Shown here one piece after another: positions 60,959-64,000 of a stretch of 64,000 nt of DNA (positions within the stretch are counted from its first letter, which is position 1; every line of letters starts with the position of its first letter). Below the pieces are notes generated by a model that made no database searches, was not told the DNA's origin, and worked only from the letters and a program-made list of their open reading frames with translations. The stretch is from Candidatus Obscuribacterales bacterium (GTDB taxonomy: Bacteria; Cyanobacteriota; Vampirovibrionia; Obscuribacterales; Obscuribacteraceae), in NCBI GenBank assembly GCA_019744775.1, contig JAIETZ010000003.1, forward strand, positions 613,732 through 677,731, in the 5' to 3' direction. Made by a program: the position numbers and the translations under genes.

Positions 60959-61801
60959 CTAGTTAGGTCGCGATGAATTACGGTGGTCGTACATCCAGCG
61001 CAGCGCGCGAACAATCATGAATTTCAGACCAGGTGTTTTTTCCGGGTGCGGGCTCATCGCCATAACAATTCCTTTGCCGTAGCGAGAAAGAATCATTGCC
61101 GGCGCTCCGAGCATTACGCCGCGCTGTCCACCATCGGCAACTACTTCGCTGCGGAAAAATCCTAGAGGTGTGAATGAGTCATCTACTTTTTCGTCAGGCG
61201 GTGCAAAGATTGGGCCGTTCTCATAGACGATTCTGATATTGCGATCTTTCAAGCCGAAGACATCCATGCCGGCAGAAGTCAGCTCAACATTTACGGGTGT
61301 TCCGTCATCAACTCTGTACCAATGTTTTTGATCCAATGTTGTAAGCGGCAATAAACCCAAGTAATTTTCTTGCGCTTCAGAAGATAGATAAGCTCCCGCA
61401 CATACTCCCATGTAAATGCCGCCGTCACGCACAAAGCGACGCACTTCGGCGCGCGCTTGCGGACCAAGACTTATTGCTTCTTTTGCGGCGCTGCCGCCCG
61501 GCATGATGAGTGCATCAAAACCTTGAAGGCTGCCGGCGGCAATATCTTCACCGTAAATAGTTTGAAATTGGACATCATCGCTATTGCTTAACACCGTCTC
61601 AAAATTCTTTTTGGCTGGAGCCGAGGCGCCACGGTCTTCAAAGAGTGCGACTTTGATTTTTCCGGCAGCAGCGCAGCTGTTGGGCTGATGGAAAATAAAG
61701 CCTACGCAAGCAAGGACAATACATATATGTATGGCCGGCCAGATTGCGTGACGTGCAATTTGGTTGCCTTTCACTAGGTTCAAAAGACTCGAAACGCCCA
61801 T
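60959..61801 (-). CDS. Exported BPL_N (class I amidotransferase-like) protein
   Basis: A protein of about 280 residues, a paralogue of the N-terminal domain of the next gene. A hydrophobic signal/anchor segment (HAIWPAIHICIVLACVGFIF) precedes IKVALFEDRGAS, ALIMPGGSAAKEAISLG, the nucleophile motif YMGVCAGAYL and MSPHPEKTPG. Unlike its partner it has no C-terminal domain and ends after ALRWMYDH. I place the start at the ATG at 61801; a further ATG at 61912 would put the coding start upstream of TATATA boxes likely to be the promoter. Neither has a clear ribosome-binding site. It is divergent from the 23S rRNA gene. Confidence 0.75.
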   Translation of the reverse strand: MGVSSLLNLVKGNQIARHAIWPAIHICIVLACVGFIFHQPNSCAAAGKIKVALFEDRGASAPAKKNFETVLSNSDDVQFQTIYGEDIAAGSLQGFDALIMPGGSAAKEAISLGPQARAEVRRFVRDGGIYMGVCAGAYLSSEAQENYLGLLPLTTLDQKHWYRVDDGTPVNVELTSAGMDVFGLKDRNIRIVYENGPIFAPPDEKVDDSFTPLGFFRSEVVADGGQRGVMLGAPAMILSRYGKGIVMAMSPHPEKTPGLKFMIVRALRWMYDHRNSSRPN

Positions 61802-61843
61802 GCTATGTCTAGATCTACATCTGGTCCTTCCCACACCCTCATC

Positions 61844-61878
61844 CTTATATAACCCCAAATATCGAACTCCTATATAAG
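61844..61878. promoter_or_regulatory. CTTATATA/TATATAAG inverted repeat between BPL_N operon and 23S rRNA
   Basis: A perfect 8-bp inverted repeat with 19 bases between the arms. On the minus strand TATATA at 61871-61876 could be the -10 box of the BPL_N operon (TTTTCT 17 bases upstream). Candidate only. Confidence 0.3.
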
Positions 61879-61912
61879 AAGGCAAGGCGAAATAGAAAAC
61901 TCTTATAAACAT

Positions 61913-62113
61913 CGTGGCAAACGGGGAGGCCGATCTGTTATTATTGATAGTTCGTCACGGGGCAATCCCAAGACGCGGCTGACCGGAAAGCCGAACAATT
62001 TTCGGTCTGTACTCTGAAAACTGCATATTGAGAAATTGAATGTCTGTATAAGAAGACTAATGTTTTGACATTGTCTTGCTCGATGCCCACGCCGGGTGTC
62101 GTGCAATGACGTT
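61913..62113 (+). promoter_or_regulatory. 23S rRNA leader region
   Basis: About 200 bases before the 23S gene with no reading frame. CTCTGAAAACTGCATA (about 62013-62028) resembles the conserved 'TTTGAAAACT' box of 16S-23S spacers upstream of 23S genes, although no 16S gene lies upstream here. I could not identify a consensus rRNA promoter. Confidence 0.45.

Positions 62114-64000
<1,887 letters not shown>

Noticed and set aside
61802..61912. Extension of the BPL_N gene to an ATG at 61912.
   Set aside because: The extension contains TATATA boxes and an inverted repeat, and it would put a non-signal-like segment before the hydrophobic region.

Overview
The window is a chromosomal segment of a Gram-negative-type bacterium. 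It has many signal peptides, an RlpA-type lytic transglycosylase, a putative outer-membrane beta-barrel protein and a TonB-C-like protein. The mix of a GuaB3-type IMP dehydrogenase homologue, cytochrome bd oxidase, many secreted TPR proteins, glycosyltransferase-like membrane proteins and very large Tad-domain proteins would fit a non-photosynthetic cyanobacterial relative (Vampirovibrionia/Melainabacteria, Obscuribacterales-like). That placement is inference: no alignment could be run, and the partial 23S rRNA gene at the right end is the best marker to settle it. No photosynthesis gene, phage, transposase or CRISPR array was seen.

Layout. 1-4.9 kb: two divergent giant Tad/TadG-like proteins (the left one cut by the window edge) around a 332-base intergenic region. 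4.9-10.3 kb: a di-haem peroxidase-like protein with a TPR partner, a divergent heavy-metal-associated (HMA) protein, a phosphodiester-glycosidase-domain protein and an aldehyde dehydrogenase. 10.5-20.6 kb: TPR proteins, ftsH, tilS, a TonB-C-like protein, tRNA-Met, a sugar-nucleotide epimerase/C26 peptidase pair, pyrE, and a degenerate E1-like (ThiF) protein. 20.9-25.7 kb: a VirB2/TrbC-like small pilin candidate, an unknown secreted protein, a YkgJ/anmK pair and a small TPR protein. 25.8-31.3 kb: a GuaB3-type enzyme, then an HtrA protease followed by a large GT-C-like membrane protein whose first codons form a terminator-like hairpin. 31.3-33.5 kb: a glycine-rich secreted protein and an NTF2-like secreted protein. 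33.8-39.8 kb: a tandem pair of giant Tad-like proteins. 39.8-45 kb: a CapD/PglF-type dehydratase, a rhomboid homologue without its catalytic serine, DoxX and a putative outer-membrane protein. 45-49 kb: leuS and tyrS, divergent. 49-53 kb: rlpA, then a chlorite-dismutase/HemQ-family protein directly followed by cydA and cydB. 53-58.7 kb: a TPR-like protein, a pseudo-protease/thioredoxin fusion, an SGNH-like protein, an unknown protein and a GT-C-like membrane protein. 59-64 kb: tRNA-Ile and tRNA-Ala, two BPL_N-type (class I amidotransferase-like) secreted proteins on the opposite strand, and the 5' two thirds of a 23S rRNA gene.

Three themes stand out. First, four paralogous ~1000-residue proteins with a Tad-type N-terminus and shared downstream motifs form a family I cannot match to a described system. 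Second, two dispersed non-coding repeat families occupy gene boundaries: a ~90-150 bp GC-rich element that abuts all three tRNA genes, and a 23-bp palindromic element found three times, once inside an open reading frame. Third, the 23S rRNA gene is separated from the tRNA-Ile/tRNA-Ala pair by two opposite-strand genes, and no 16S gene precedes either one, so the rRNA genes look unlinked.

Gene packing is tight: same-strand neighbours overlap by GTGA, and three convergent pairs share both stop codons inside a 4-bp palindrome.
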